Of a stretch of 64,000 nucleotides of DNA, positions 24,616-32,438 are shown one piece after another. Made by a program: the position numbers and the translations under genes. The stretch is from Synechococcus sp. A15-62 (GTDB taxonomy: Bacteria > Cyanobacteriota > Cyanobacteriia > PCC-6307 > Cyanobiaceae): NCBI RefSeq assembly GCF_014280075.1, contig NZ_CP047950.1, positions 1,302,001-1,366,000 on the forward strand, read 5' to 3'. Below the pieces are notes generated by a model. That model worked only from the letters and a program-made list of their open reading frames with translations, had not been told where the DNA came from and searched no databases. How positions within the stretch are numbered: the stretch's first letter is position 1; each line of letters begins with the position of its first letter.

Positions 24616-25571
24616 ATCAAATGAATACCTTTGACGTCATCATCATTGGTGGAGGACCAGCTGGATGTTCTTGTGCATTGTATACAGCAAGGTCAAATCT
24701 ATCGACAATTATCCTTGACAAAAATCCAGCTGTTGGTGCACTTGCTATCACTCACAAAATTGCAAACTATCCGGGTGTGGAAGGAGACACATCAGGTGAG
24801 CAATTATTAAAAACAATGAGGGAACAAGCAATTAACTATGGAGCGGAATACAAGCAGGCTCAAGTTTATGGAATCAGCATGACTGATTCAGAGAAGACTG
24901 TATATACACCAGAGGGAACATTTGTAGGCAAAACATTGGTTCTTGCAACAGGTGCAATGGGTAGAGCATCAACACTTCCCGGTGAGAACGAATTTCTTGG
25001 TAAGGGGGTTAGTTATTGTGCGACTTGTGACGGAGCTTTTTATAAGAACCAAGAAGTAGCTGTCTATGGTTCAAATCATGAAGCCATTGATGAGGCACTT
25101 GTACTCGCAAAATTTGCATCAACAGTACATTGGATAACCAATAATAAACCAAACGCAAAATCACAAGCAGTAGAAATCCTTCTCAATTCAAAAAATGTGA
25201 AGCACTGGAAGCGCACTAGGCTCGCCTCCATCCATGGAGATGATCAGGGAGTTAATGCTGTCAAAGTGCAATCATCTGCTGATCGTGAAGAGCAGATGAT
25301 CCAAGTTCAGGGTGCTTTTGTTTACTCCACAGGCTCGCTTCCGATCACCGATTATCTACAAGAACAAGTACCAGTCAACTCTAATGGTGGAATTCGAGTG
25401 AACAGCGACATGATGACAGATCTCGAAGGAGTCTGGGCAATCGGCGATATCCGCAATACACCCTTTAAACAGGCTGTTGTTGCTTGCTCTGATGGATGCA
25501 TTGCAGCGATGGCAATTGACAAGTATTTGAATAAACGGAAGGACGTCCGGGTGGATTGGGTGCATCGATAA
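24612..25571 (+). CDS. thioredoxin-reductase-like flavoprotein
   Basis: 319 aa. FAD site GGGPAG at 13-18 and redox pair Cys136-x-x-Cys139 (SYCATCDGAF) as in bacterial thioredoxin reductase. The usual NADPH motif GGGxSAxEEA is replaced by VYGSNHEAIDEA near 151-162, so the electron donor may not be NADPH. Marine cyanobacteria contain divergent members of this family that use ferredoxin or other flavin donors; the ferredoxin gene four genes upstream in the same orientation fits that. C-terminal FAD site 'VWAIGDIRNTPFKQ'. Overlaps the hydrolase stop by four bases. Confidence 0.85.
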   Translation: MNQMNTFDVIIIGGGPAGCSCALYTARSNLSTIILDKNPAVGALAITHKIANYPGVEGDTSGEQLLKTMREQAINYGAEYKQAQVYGISMTDSEKTVYTPEGTFVGKTLVLATGAMGRASTLPGENEFLGKGVSYCATCDGAFYKNQEVAVYGSNHEAIDEALVLAKFASTVHWITNNKPNAKSQAVEILLNSKNVKHWKRTRLASIHGDDQGVNAVKVQSSADREEQMIQVQGAFVYSTGSLPITDYLQEQVPVNSNGGIRVNSDMMTDLEGVWAIGDIRNTPFKQAVVACSDGCIAAMAIDKYLNKRKDVRVDWVHR

Positions 25572-25592
25572 AAAAAGCGCCCTCTCGGGCGC
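25569..25592 (-). terminator. rho-independent terminator of flavodoxin gene
   Basis: On the minus strand GCGCCC / GGGCGC with a four-base loop followed by seven T. It lies 25 bases beyond the flavodoxin stop; the reductase gene on the other strand ends at the same place. Confidence 0.8.
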
Positions 25593-25616
25593 CTACAATT
25601 CAGTGATAAATTACAT

Positions 25617-26126
25617 TCAGGCCTCAGCGTTTATTTGCTGAACCCAGGCCTGCAAACGTTGATCTGTCAATTCCGACTCATTGTCTTCATCGATTGCAAG
25701 TCCGCAGAACTTACCATCAATAATGCTCTTTGAGTCGTCATAGGTATACCCTTCTGTGGAAACCTTACCAATCAACTTGGCACCAGATTGAAGAAAAGCC
25801 GTATACAGTTCCTCCATGGCATCACAGAAAAAATCCGAATAACCGGAGGAGTCACCAAGACCTACGATTGCGACTGATTTACCGGCAAAATCCTTGTCAG
25901 GAATTTCCTGAACCAGATCATCCCAGGCTGTTCCTGACCGTGCTTCATCAGCGCCTGTATTCCAGGTTGGAACACAACAAATTAACGACTCAGCCGCAAC
26001 CAACTCATCAATTGAGTCGATGTTGTCAACATCCTTCGCTTCTGTTCCAGGAAGAAGCTCTTTGAGTCGATCAGCCACATCCTCAGTTTTACCAGTAGAT
26101 GTGGCAAAGAAAATAGTGAAAGTCAT
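25617..26126 (-). CDS. isiB: flavodoxin
   Basis: 169 aa from ATG 26126. The FMN phosphate loop is at 9-14 (TSTGKT) after the strand MTFTIFFA. Two aromatic FMN-stacking segments follow: 'PTWNTGADEARSGTAWDD' (about 57-74) and 'GDSSGYSDFFCDAMEEL' (about 98-114), as in long-chain flavodoxins. It replaces ferredoxin in photosynthetic electron transfer when iron is short. Unlike in some cyanobacteria, isiB is not next to isiA; the genes are 6 kb apart on opposite strands. Confidence 0.93.
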   Translation of the reverse strand: MTFTIFFATSTGKTEDVADRLKELLPGTEAKDVDNIDSIDELVAAESLICCVPTWNTGADEARSGTAWDDLVQEIPDKDFAGKSVAIVGLGDSSGYSDFFCDAMEELYTAFLQSGAKLIGKVSTEGYTYDDSKSIIDGKFCGLAIDEDNESELTDQRLQAWVQQINAEA

Positions 26127-26253
26127 GCAAAAGAAATCACCAATCAAGAATCGCAAATCATCGCTCTCCCGAATTAACGCTTGTTTCAACTGCAGGTGAA
26201 ATCAGTTACATCCAGATACCTCATCCACCTCGTTCTGCCAGACAAATTCTTAT

Positions 26254-26409
26254 CTAAGACTGTCTAAGACGATTCAAAGACTCACGATACTCCGATAATG
26301 CTTGATCAAATCCTGTCTCACGGATACGTTTGAGCCAACGGAGACGAACCAAGTCATCCTGTTCAATGTGGTCAATGAATTCTTCGAGTATGGCTGATCC
26401 AACAAGCAT
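26254..26409 (-). CDS. small helical protein (51 aa)
   Basis: ATG 26409 to TAG 26254. All-helical and charged: ILEEFIDHIEQDDLVRLRWL, then 'ETGFDQALSEYRESLNRLR'. The composition is clearly protein-like. It lies between flavodoxin and the small gene at 26710-27000 on the same strand. No family recognised. Confidence 0.5.
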   Translation of the reverse strand: MLVGSAILEEFIDHIEQDDLVRLRWLKRIRETGFDQALSEYRESLNRLRQS

Positions 26410-26709
26410 GACAAACTCTAAAGATCAATGCCAAACTTTAATTAATTCTTTGAACGGCGGTCAGTCAAATGATTCTTTTGACTCGGTCTTAAGCAATACT
26501 CAATAAGAGCAAATAAGAGAAAAGAATGAGGTCTTGATAAAATCCATCAAGGGAATTTCATTCTATTTGCAGTAAAAGCCAAGCGCAATAAGTTAATTAA
26601 ATCAAGAAGGCAAGCAAATAGCCACAGGAGCAAAACTTTTAAAATAAATTAAAGTAATAAATAATTAAAGAGGCAAACGTCAAGCCAGACAAAAAATCGT
26701 AAAATCAGT
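26410..26709 (-). other. AT-rich gene-free stretch
   Basis: About 300 bases, strongly AT-rich, with no frame worth reporting and no strong hairpin. It may hold promoters for the genes on either side. Confidence 0.5.
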
Positions 26710-27000
26710 TCAAGAAAGGTGATATGACAGCTGTGCTGCTGACAGGCAACGAGACAGCAATTCTTCTAACAAACATTTCTGCATAGATTGAGAATCAAGA
26801 GATTGACTAATCACAGTCAGAGAGTCTTTTATAGCCAAACATCTGACACGGTAAAAAGATATTTCCGCAACAAGCCGATTTTTAAGCTTGGGATGCTGAC
26901 AATGCTGTATTGAACGACTCGCACATTTAAGTCGCCGCCGCATCCATTCAGCCTCTCTGCAGAGATCGCCAAGAACACCAAAGGAATTCACGATCTTCAA
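26710..27000 (-). CDS. hypothetical helical protein coupled to Crp gene (96 aa)
   Basis: ATG 27000 overlaps the stop of the Crp regulator by four bases, so the two are co-translated. The protein is helical with paired basic and cysteine residues (RRRLKCASRSIQHCQHPKLK) and a C-terminal leucine/serine-rich helix (KCLLEELLSRCLSAAQ). Five cysteines in 96 residues. No family. A partner or modulator of the regulator is a reasonable inference. Confidence 0.6.
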   Translation of the reverse strand: MKIVNSFGVLGDLCREAEWMRRRLKCASRSIQHCQHPKLKNRLVAEISFYRVRCLAIKDSLTVISQSLDSQSMQKCLLEELLSRCLSAAQLSYHLS

Positions 27001-27599
27001 AATTGGAGTGGTGAAGAATTGATGAGGTCAGGTGCAATGCGCATGGTGACATCACCAGTCGACATGGCGATCATGTCAGCTTGACGCCATTTCGATAGAA
27101 GGCGGGTTGTGGTCACCCGGGTAGCACCGATCAACTCACCAAAACGATCATGGGTTAGACGGAAGGGAAGCTGATAAGCATCGCTGCAACGAAGTCCAAG
27201 CCGGTTAACCAGGAGCGCTAGAAGAGCGTGAAGCCGCTGTTCCGCTTGACCCAGATGACGGACTCTTAGGAGCTGCAAGGTCCACTCATTGACTGCGTCG
27301 ATTCCGAATTCGTCCGCGGAGACGGAGTCACGACGAAACTTCAGGGCCGTAAGTGCCTCGACACAAGCGCCGTCACTGCACATGCGATCGGTGCGAAGCC
27401 TGTCGCCTGACTGCAAAAACGCCAAAGTCATTCCCTCGGTTTCCTCACAAGGGCAATACACCCGGCAAACACCTTCCAACACCTCAAGAACGGTGGCCTG
27501 ATCGCGACCGGCAGGATCCAGCAGAACGGTCTGAAGCCTTGGCATCGACAAAGGTGCCGCAGGATCATCCGGTAAGAACCGGTAGGAAGAGGTCGTCAC
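26997..27599 (-). CDS. Crp/FNR-family regulator with Cys-rich sensor domain
   Basis: 200 aa, GC-richer than its neighbours. C-terminal helix-turn-helix at about 147-176 (LTHDRFGELIGATRVTTTRL). The sensor half carries five cysteines: 45, 49 and 51 (CRVYCPC) and 74 and 79 (CSDGAC). No cAMP-binding residues are evident. Cys clusters in this superfamily hold Fe-S (FNR) or other metal or thiol sensors, so iron or redox sensing is a plausible inference. Three Fur-like boxes precede the gene (27612-27697). Confidence 0.85.
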   Translation of the reverse strand: MTTSSYRFLPDDPAAPLSMPRLQTVLLDPAGRDQATVLEVLEGVCRVYCPCEETEGMTLAFLQSGDRLRTDRMCSDGACVEALTALKFRRDSVSADEFGIDAVNEWTLQLLRVRHLGQAEQRLHALLALLVNRLGLRCSDAYQLPFRLTHDRFGELIGATRVTTTRLLSKWRQADMIAMSTGDVTMRIAPDLINSSPLQF

Positions 27600-27611
27600 G
27601 AACTATCGCGA

Positions 27612-27697
27612 TTGAGAATTACTCGCAAGAGTACAGACTCCTTGTCGATATTGCAAGTCATTCTCAATAAGGCACTCAAATTGAGATTCTTTCTCAA
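27612..27697 (-). promoter_or_regulatory. three tandem Fur-like operators
   Basis: Three 17-base sites on the plus strand: TTGAGAATTACTCGCAA (27612-27628), TTGCAAGTCATTCTCAA (27651-27667) and TTGAGATTCTTTCTCAA (27681-27697). The last is a perfect TTGAGA-N5-TCTCAA palindrome. They differ from the Zur-type boxes (TGAGAATGATTATCA) in half-site sequence, which favours Fur. All lie upstream of the Crp gene at 26997-27599. Confidence 0.65.
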
Positions 27698-27910
27698 TAC
27701 GCTGCAGGCCAACTCCATCCGTACTTAGAAGAAGTGAGCGGAGCAGCTGCGCATCGCCCTGGATTCGAAGCATCGGCTTGATGTAGTTATGGCCCAGTAC
27801 ACCTCGCTCACTGAGTGACCAATGGATCGCTTACGACGCTGAGGTGTTCTTATTGAGCGTTTGCGCTGTATTTCCTTGTCAAAACACAAGGAACGGAGCT
27901 TTTGTTGTGA

Positions 27911-28093
27911 TCAGCCCCCCGGTGCTGCAATAGGAGAAAGCTCACCATTTGAGCGGTAAAGATACAAGCCAGTAAAAGAACGGCTGATGCTGCTGGGGTC
28001 CACGAAGGAGAACCACCACTTGGCTATTCGAGAGTTATCAGGTGTATGAACAGCACATTGGTCAATCCCATCGACGAACCAACCCATAACCAT
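27911..28093 (-). CDS. small hypothetical protein (60 aa)
   Basis: ATG 28093 (an in-frame TTG at 28132 would add 13 residues). Sequence elements GWFVDGIDQCAVHTPDNSRI and KWWFSFVDPSSISRSF suggest a small beta-sheet protein; it ends PIAAPGG. The composition is protein-like for an AT-moderate gene. No family recognised. It lies next to the repeat cluster. Confidence 0.45.
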   Translation of the reverse strand: MVMGWFVDGIDQCAVHTPDNSRIAKWWFSFVDPSSISRSFTGLYLYRSNGELSPIAAPGG

Positions 28094-28257
28094 CTCTGGC
28101 TTGCCCTGAGGAAAGAAGGGTTTGTGGGGCAACTCTCCACGACCTTGCCACCTCTAGAGGGTCGCCAAGCTCTCCACATGAGCACAGAGATCAGCCAATC
28201 ATCACTGAGATTATTCTCACGGAGCATCGAGTCCCCCATTAAGTGGTTCCTCCATTG

Positions 28258-28322
28258 ACCATTGGGCGCTTGTTCAAGGTCTGAATGCTCTTCACAAGCG
28301 GGGGACTCGGTCAGCGATTTGG
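28258..28322 (+). repeat. palindromic repeat, copy 1 of the cluster
   Basis: Starts ACCATTGGGCGCTT and ends GGGGACTCGGTCAGCGATTTGG. The right half is well conserved against the other copies; the left inner arm is degenerate (ATGCTC for CTGACTCC). Confidence 0.6.
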
Positions 28323-28449
28323 CTTGCGACAACATTCGGGTGACTCATTTAGCCATTGCCACCAACTCATCTGTATCGCGTCTTATTCCCAACAGGGGTG
28401 ATTGTGTCTAAGGAGTCCACAAGACCTCCATCCCATGGTTTTTGTAGGG

Positions 28450-28517
28450 ACCAATGGGCGCTGTCCAGAAAAGCTGACTCCTTTTCTTGGCGGACGGGGA
28501 GTCAGTTCAGCGTTTGA
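28450..28517 (+). repeat. palindromic repeat, copy 2
   Basis: ACCAATGGGCGCTG, then CTGACTCC - 14 bases - GGGGAGTCAG, closing TTCAGCGTTTG. The outer CAA/TTG and CGCTG/CAGCG arms also pair, giving a long interrupted hairpin. Confidence 0.7.
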
Positions 28518-28552
28518 CGGGTGACTTGACCTCGCAAAACAAAACCACTGAG

Positions 28553-28702
28553 ATGCTTGAAGTAGTTGCTGCGATTATTGTCACAGCAGGTCTGGTTGCC
28601 GGAAACCTTCTACTGTTTTCGCCTTTGCGGATAGACAACAGGATTAAAGCTCCAGCCCTGGAAGACCAACCTGTGAACACAACTCGTCCAGTGTTTTGGT
28701 GA
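28553..28702 (+). CDS. small single-span membrane protein (49 aa)
   Basis: ATG 28553 to TGA 28702. Residues 3-22 form one hydrophobic helix (EVVAAIIVTAGLVAGNLLLF), followed by a basic-polar tail with 'RIDNRIKAPALEDQP' and ending VFW. It lies 35 bases after repeat copy 2, so the repeat could form its 5' leader. No family recognised. Confidence 0.5.
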   Translation: MLEVVAAIIVTAGLVAGNLLLFSPLRIDNRIKAPALEDQPVNTTRPVFW

Positions 28703-28821
28703 ACAACTGTGCACGTTTGCGCGGCTCATAGGATCCCTGCTGTCTGTTCTTAAGAACAAGCAGTAGCCATGGTCGGTGAGATTGTCACTTTGGAGGACCT
28801 CAACCATCCAATGGAGTGATG

Positions 28822-28873
28822 ACCGTTGGGCGCTGAGTATCAGCTGGCTCCTCTAGTCAACCGGGGGAGTCAG
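28822..28873 (+). repeat. palindromic repeat, copy 3
   Basis: ACCGTTGGGCGCTG, then CTGGCTCCTCTAGTCAACCG leading to GGGGAGTCAG. This core is almost identical to the copy at 29474-29534. The distal arm is missing. Confidence 0.7.
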
Positions 28874-28906
28874 AAAAACGTGAGCCGTGACTAGTCAGCG
28901 AGCAAA

Positions 28907-28951
28907 CGGCTGACTTTTCTTTTGAAGGAAAGGAGACAGTTCAGCATTTGG
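28907..28951 (+). repeat. palindromic repeat, degenerate half copy
   Basis: GGCTGACTTTTC, a short spacer, GGAGACAG and TTCAGCATTTGG: the inner arms and right end resemble copy 2, without the CATTGGGCGC start. Confidence 0.5.
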
Positions 28952-29084
28952 CTCCCAACTACCTTTCAAAGGTTAATTTGATTCACCAGTCAGCATCATC
29001 TGGAGCAGCAACATCCATATACCCATTCATAATGATCATGGATGTTCCGTCGCAGGAAACCTCCAACCAATGGTGGGGGCAATC

Positions 29085-29150
29085 ACCATTGGGCGCTGAT
29101 AACACCACTGACTCCCTTCTGACGATGCGGGGAGTCAGATCAGCGTAATT
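29085..29150 (+). repeat. palindromic repeat, copy 4
   Basis: ACCATTGGGCGCTGAT, inner arms CTGACTCC / GGGGAGTCAG, and the right end ATCAGCGTAAT, which pairs with the start. Near-identical to the inverted copy at 402-470. Confidence 0.75.
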
Positions 29151-29290
29151 TCATTCTAAAAATGCCAAAGCTAATTTGACGAGCTTACTGAGATCACCTG
29201 GCGTGCAAATGGAATGGATTGAAGCTAGTCAAAGAAATCCACGCGTAACATCTGCTTGAAGGGTTGAATTCAGGCCCAATTCAAGCTGGT

Positions 29291-29334
29291 CACACCACTG
29301 ACTCCTCCCCAATGAGTAGACAGGGGGTGAGACC
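29291..29334 (+). repeat. palindromic repeat, degenerate copy
   Basis: CACACCACTGACTCCTCCCC followed by a 12-base spacer and GGGGGTGAG; only the inner left arm is well kept. Confidence 0.4.
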
Positions 29335-29473
29335 AAAGGCACAGAGGAGAAGAAAACCAGTTATCGGTTCATTTGACAGATGAGATTAGACAGTTTGTAC
29401 TCGCACTCTGAGAAAAACCAGCCAATATGCATTTGAAGGTTCTCGCGAGGCACCTTCATCCGATGGCTGATCC

Positions 29474-29534
29474 GGGTCATCGCGCTGGGGTTACAACTGG
29501 CTCCTCTACTCAACCAGGGGAGTCAGTCCAGTTG
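29474..29534 (+). repeat. palindromic repeat, copy 5
   Basis: GGGTCATCGCGCTG, then CAACTGGCTCC - CTCTACTCAACC - AGGGGAGTCAG and CCAGTTG; CAACTGG pairs with CCAGTTG. It ends about 30 bases before the L33 gene. Confidence 0.65.
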
Positions 29535-29562
29535 CTTACTCCCAGAAATACACTGAATTATT

Positions 29563-29763
29563 ATGGCCAAAAGCAAAGGCGTTCGCATCATTGTCACACT
29601 CGAATGCACTGAATGCAGAACAGCAACTGCTGCTGAAAAACGAAGTCCTGGGGTCTCTCGCTATACAACAACTAAAAACCGAAGAAATAATCCTGAAAGG
29701 CTCGAACTGATGAAATTCAGCCCACAACTCAACAGGATGACTCTTCATCGTGAAATAAAATAG
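29563..29763 (+). CDS. rpmG: ribosomal protein L33 with half zinc ribbon
   Basis: 66 aa, unmistakable L33 (bL33): [18 protein letters not shown], then [18 protein letters not shown] and a closing REIK. The first zinc pair is kept (Cys15, Cys18) but the second CxxC is replaced by SPQL (Ser53, Leu56), so zinc binding is probably lost. L33 is a small 50S subunit protein. It stands alone among repeats and small ORFs, without rpsR beside it, so it may be a second, zinc-sparing copy or the relocated only copy. No Zur-type box is visible upstream. Confidence 0.88.
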   Translation: MAKSKGVRIIVTLECTECRTATAAEKRSPGVSRYTTTKNRRNNPERLELMKFSPQLNRMTLHREIK

Positions 29764-30033
29764 AAGAAAAATATAATACTTGCAAAACGGCACACACCAA
29801 ATAATCTTGTCTCAAATAAAAATTGGTTATCAAAGCATAGACGAGTGCATGCCTTCAGCAATTCATTTTGGGCAAAAAACCAACAGCGAGAACCGCGTAT
29901 AGACCAACGCATGAAACACACCACTGAGTCATCACTGATCAACACTAATCAATCAATACAAACATCGATCAGTAGAATTTAGGACACAGCCTGATTCAGC
30001 AGCAGCTAGTTTACGCAAAGCAGCGATCTATTC

Positions 30034-30240
30034 TTGACTAACATTGAAGCCTTCGCACACATCATTGACCTCGCTAACAGAACGACTGACACGGCCACTT
30101 ATGAGTATTTAATGAGAGAAGCGCAGGAAATTATGCGCGACAAAAATACGGAAGACATAGATTATTGTGATTTTAGACAATTGGTGAAAGAGCGGCTCGA
30201 GAATCAAGCACTTAAAGCAAAAGAGCAAGGCTACAAATAA
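30034..30240 (+). CDS. small hypothetical protein (68 aa)
   Basis: TTG 30034 starts a helical, acidic protein: AFAHIIDLANRTTDTATYEY, then 'REAQEIMRDKNTEDIDYCDF' and a basic tail. No ATG is available. A second short frame follows immediately at 30241. No family recognised. Confidence 0.5.
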   Translation: MTNIEAFAHIIDLANRTTDTATYEYLMREAQEIMRDKNTEDIDYCDFRQLVKERLENQALKAKEQGYK

Positions 30241-30387
30241 GTGAAGAATAGCAAGCATCAATTAGCATCATCCCCGCAGCCAACAAATACTGTTGACATA
30301 TTCAGAATCGCAGCGATCGATAGGCTGAAAAACAATATCCAGAAAATACACTTATATCAGGCAATTAATGTGGCGCAATTCTTATAG
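30241..30387 (+). CDS. possible 48-aa protein
   Basis: GTG 30241 directly follows the TAA of the previous gene. The product begins VKNSKHQLASSPQPTNTVD and contains RIAAIDRLKNNIQK. Coupled translation is possible, but the frame is short and has no independent ribosome binding site. Confidence 0.3.
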   Translation: MKNSKHQLASSPQPTNTVDIFRIAAIDRLKNNIQKIHLYQAINVAQFL

Positions 30388-30715
30388 ATCGACCTCCTAC
30401 CTATAATTAAAAACTTCGGGCTCTTTAAACTAGCATCACTTACACGAGAGTGCATCAATTAAAACGTGGTACTGCGGCATGTGAAAGACATGGACCTATT
30501 CACAACGCGAAAATCAGATTGGGCAGTTCACTCCAACCTGAGCTGTTCAAACAATGAATCTGATGATATCAGTTTCATTGGGTGTCATCTGGCTCTTCTT
30601 CCCTCCAGGTTCAAGAGCCAGTGTGTCGCTTCAACCAAACCAGAACAATTGATTGGTCTTATCTTTGCCCATCAATAACTGGCGTTGATGTTTTCTACTT
30701 CTCACCATCAACACA
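30388..30715 (+). other. gene-free stretch with one hairpin
   Basis: About 330 bases. At 30589-30621 a nine-base perfect inverted repeat (CTGGCTCTT / AAGAGCCAG) recalls the inner stem of the 28-29 kb repeats but lacks the other parts. Frames across it look like noise. It may be a stand-alone hairpin or part of an RNA. Confidence 0.4.
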
Positions 30716-30916
30716 ATGTCTCAAAAATCATCCCGGTTTTCAAAACTTGATGCATCGGTATTAGAAGCACAAATGCGCTGCGGAACGGAATGGCCGATAG
30801 GCCTTGTTGATGCAATTGCAGAAGCCCATGGGACCACAGTTCAAAATGTCATTGAGCGTCAACGTGTTTTAAGGTCAACGGGTCCACAGGATCATAAATA
30901 TAACGTTTATTTTTGA
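30716..30916 (+). CDS. small hypothetical protein (66 aa)
   Basis: ATG 30716. After a short serine-rich start, residues 10-45 form a helical block, 'DASVLEAQMRCGTEWPIGLV' followed by 'AIAEAHGTTVQNVIERQRVL', resembling a minimal helix-turn-helix. It ends YNVYF. Convincing composition, no family. It is followed by two more same-strand genes. Confidence 0.55.
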   Translation: MSQKSSRFSKLDASVLEAQMRCGTEWPIGLVDAIAEAHGTTVQNVIERQRVLRSTGPQDHKYNVYF

Positions 30917-30934
30917 GATTATTTTAGTTTTCCC

Positions 30935-31147
30935 ATGTCCTTATCAGGATTTGAAATTTCTGTAGGTGGAATCACATCAATTCCACTAACAAGCAGCTTG
31001 GTTCTTCTTCTCTACAAAGCATTTGGCGAAAAACGACTGGATGCGAGCAAACTCAAACCAAAAAAAGTAGCAACCAAAGCAATGACTTCAGCTCCCAAAG
31101 AAGAAAAGGTTATCGACAAAAATCTAGATTCACTGAAAGTAAAATAA
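30935..31147 (+). CDS. small protein with basic tail (70 aa)
   Basis: ATG 30935. The first 30 residues are semi-hydrophobic (ISVGGITSIPLTSSLVLLLY), possibly one membrane helix or an unprocessed signal, followed by a lysine-rich, disordered tail with KLKPKKVATKAMTSAPKEEK. Same strand as the next lipoprotein gene, 20 bases away. Function unknown. Confidence 0.5.
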   Translation: MSLSGFEISVGGITSIPLTSSLVLLLYKAFGEKRLDASKLKPKKVATKAMTSAPKEEKVIDKNLDSLKVK

Positions 31148-31167
31148 GCATTGCAAACACCAATCTC

Positions 31168-31866
31168 ATGTCACATATTCTTATTCCATTGTTAACTGCA
31201 TTGCTTTTGAGTGCATGCGGTCTGAATGGAGAAAGTGGTGCCTCCTCCAATGGTGGTCAGGCTGAAAACCCAGCGGACCAAAAAACTAAAACAGAAACCA
31301 TTGGTCTAACTTCAGAACCGAGTAGTGAGAGATCAACGTTGCTGGATTCCATCAAGAATGGAGGCTATGTCATTTATTTTCGTCATGCAACGACGGAGAG
31401 GGATTACGCAGACCAAGCTGATCCTCTGATGAGCCTCGATGATTGCAGTTCTCAGAGGAAGCTGAGCACTCAGGGAATCAAAGAATCCCACGAAATTGGC
31501 GTGGCCTTTGCTTCAAAAGGAATCCCAATCGGTGAAATTATTGTTAGTGAGTATTGCAGGTCTTGGAAAACAGCAAACCTCGCGTTTGGGGAATGGACCA
31601 AAAAAGACTCCCGATTAAATTTTTTACCTTATAAAGATTACACCGAGGATCACATTGCACTGATGAAAAAGAATGCCATGCCTTTATTAACACGCCCACC
31701 TCTGCCAGGAACCAACACAATCATTATCGGACATGATGATCCTTTTGAAGCCGCAACAGGAATTTATCCTGAACCGCAAGGAATCGCATTTATCCTCCAG
31801 CCCGATGGGGGAAAAAGCTTCAAGATCATCGGTAGTGTGTTGCCTTCTGAGTGGGCAACACTCTGA
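31168..31866 (+). CDS. histidine-phosphatase-family lipoprotein
   Basis: 232 aa. A lipoprotein signal with LLSAC (Cys17) is followed by a Ser/Gly/Asn-rich linker (20-60) and a histidine phosphatase domain: RHG-like motif R72-H73-A (YFRHATTE), 'SEYCRSWKTANLAFGE' (the usual SxxxRxxxTA) and 'IIIGHDDPFEAATG' with the second catalytic His. It would act on the outer face of the inner membrane or in the periplasm. Substrate unknown. Placed just upstream of isiA in the iron region. Confidence 0.8.
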   Translation: MSHILIPLLTALLLSACGLNGESGASSNGGQAENPADQKTKTETIGLTSEPSSERSTLLDSIKNGGYVIYFRHATTERDYADQADPLMSLDDCSSQRKLSTQGIKESHEIGVAFASKGIPIGEIIVSEYCRSWKTANLAFGEWTKKDSRLNFLPYKDYTEDHIALMKKNAMPLLTRPPLPGTNTIIIGHDDPFEAATGIYPEPQGIAFILQPDGGKSFKIIGSVLPSEWATL

Positions 31867-32438
31867 GCAAGACAGCCACTCTGATCCTTGATTATTTGAC
31901 TTGAAAGATGTTCAGGATCTAACATTCGCTTGATAAGTTTCGAACACTCAAGGGAATACATAGCAGGATAATTGAATTGTCGACCTTGGACGGGTTTCGA
32001 CAAAAATCAAAGTGATCTATCTCTCGTTAGGAATTTCGGGAGGTAGATTTTTTTTGACAGTAGATCTTTAAAGAACAAGAGATGTGTGGCTAAAGCAGGT
32101 ACTGCCAAACCTGCAAATCATGCAAACTCGGACATAATCTAGAGAGCACTGCATTCTTTAAGCGGGTATATTTGATACGAGTTCTGCGCTCAATTGGCTA
32201 CAATCAGACATCAAATTGGCCCCTTGCCAGAGCCAAAATTTTTTATTTAGCAGCTCATAGCATTCAATCCAAAGCATCAAATAATCCAAATAAGTTACCC
32301 AAGCAATTAAACAAAAAATTCTTAGATCAAATGACTCATTGAGCGGTTAAATATGACTTACCCCTGCAAAGCTATGTAAAAGCAGATTTATTCGACAGAC
32401 AGCACTCATTATGTTTTTTATGCCGCATCTTTTTGAAA
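31867..32438 (+). other. long AT-rich region upstream of isiA
   Basis: About 570 bases without a supported gene. The frame at 31764-32003 (minus) overlaps the lipoprotein gene and looks like noise. The A/T-rich tract and spacing suggest a large regulatory region or leader for isiA. I could not find a clear Fur palindrome in it. Confidence 0.45.

Noticed and set aside
28258-29534. Integron attC sites and gene cassettes
   Set aside because: Element spacing and small ORFs recall cassettes, but there is no integrase, and the ends do not form consistent RYYYAAC / GTTRRRY core pairs.
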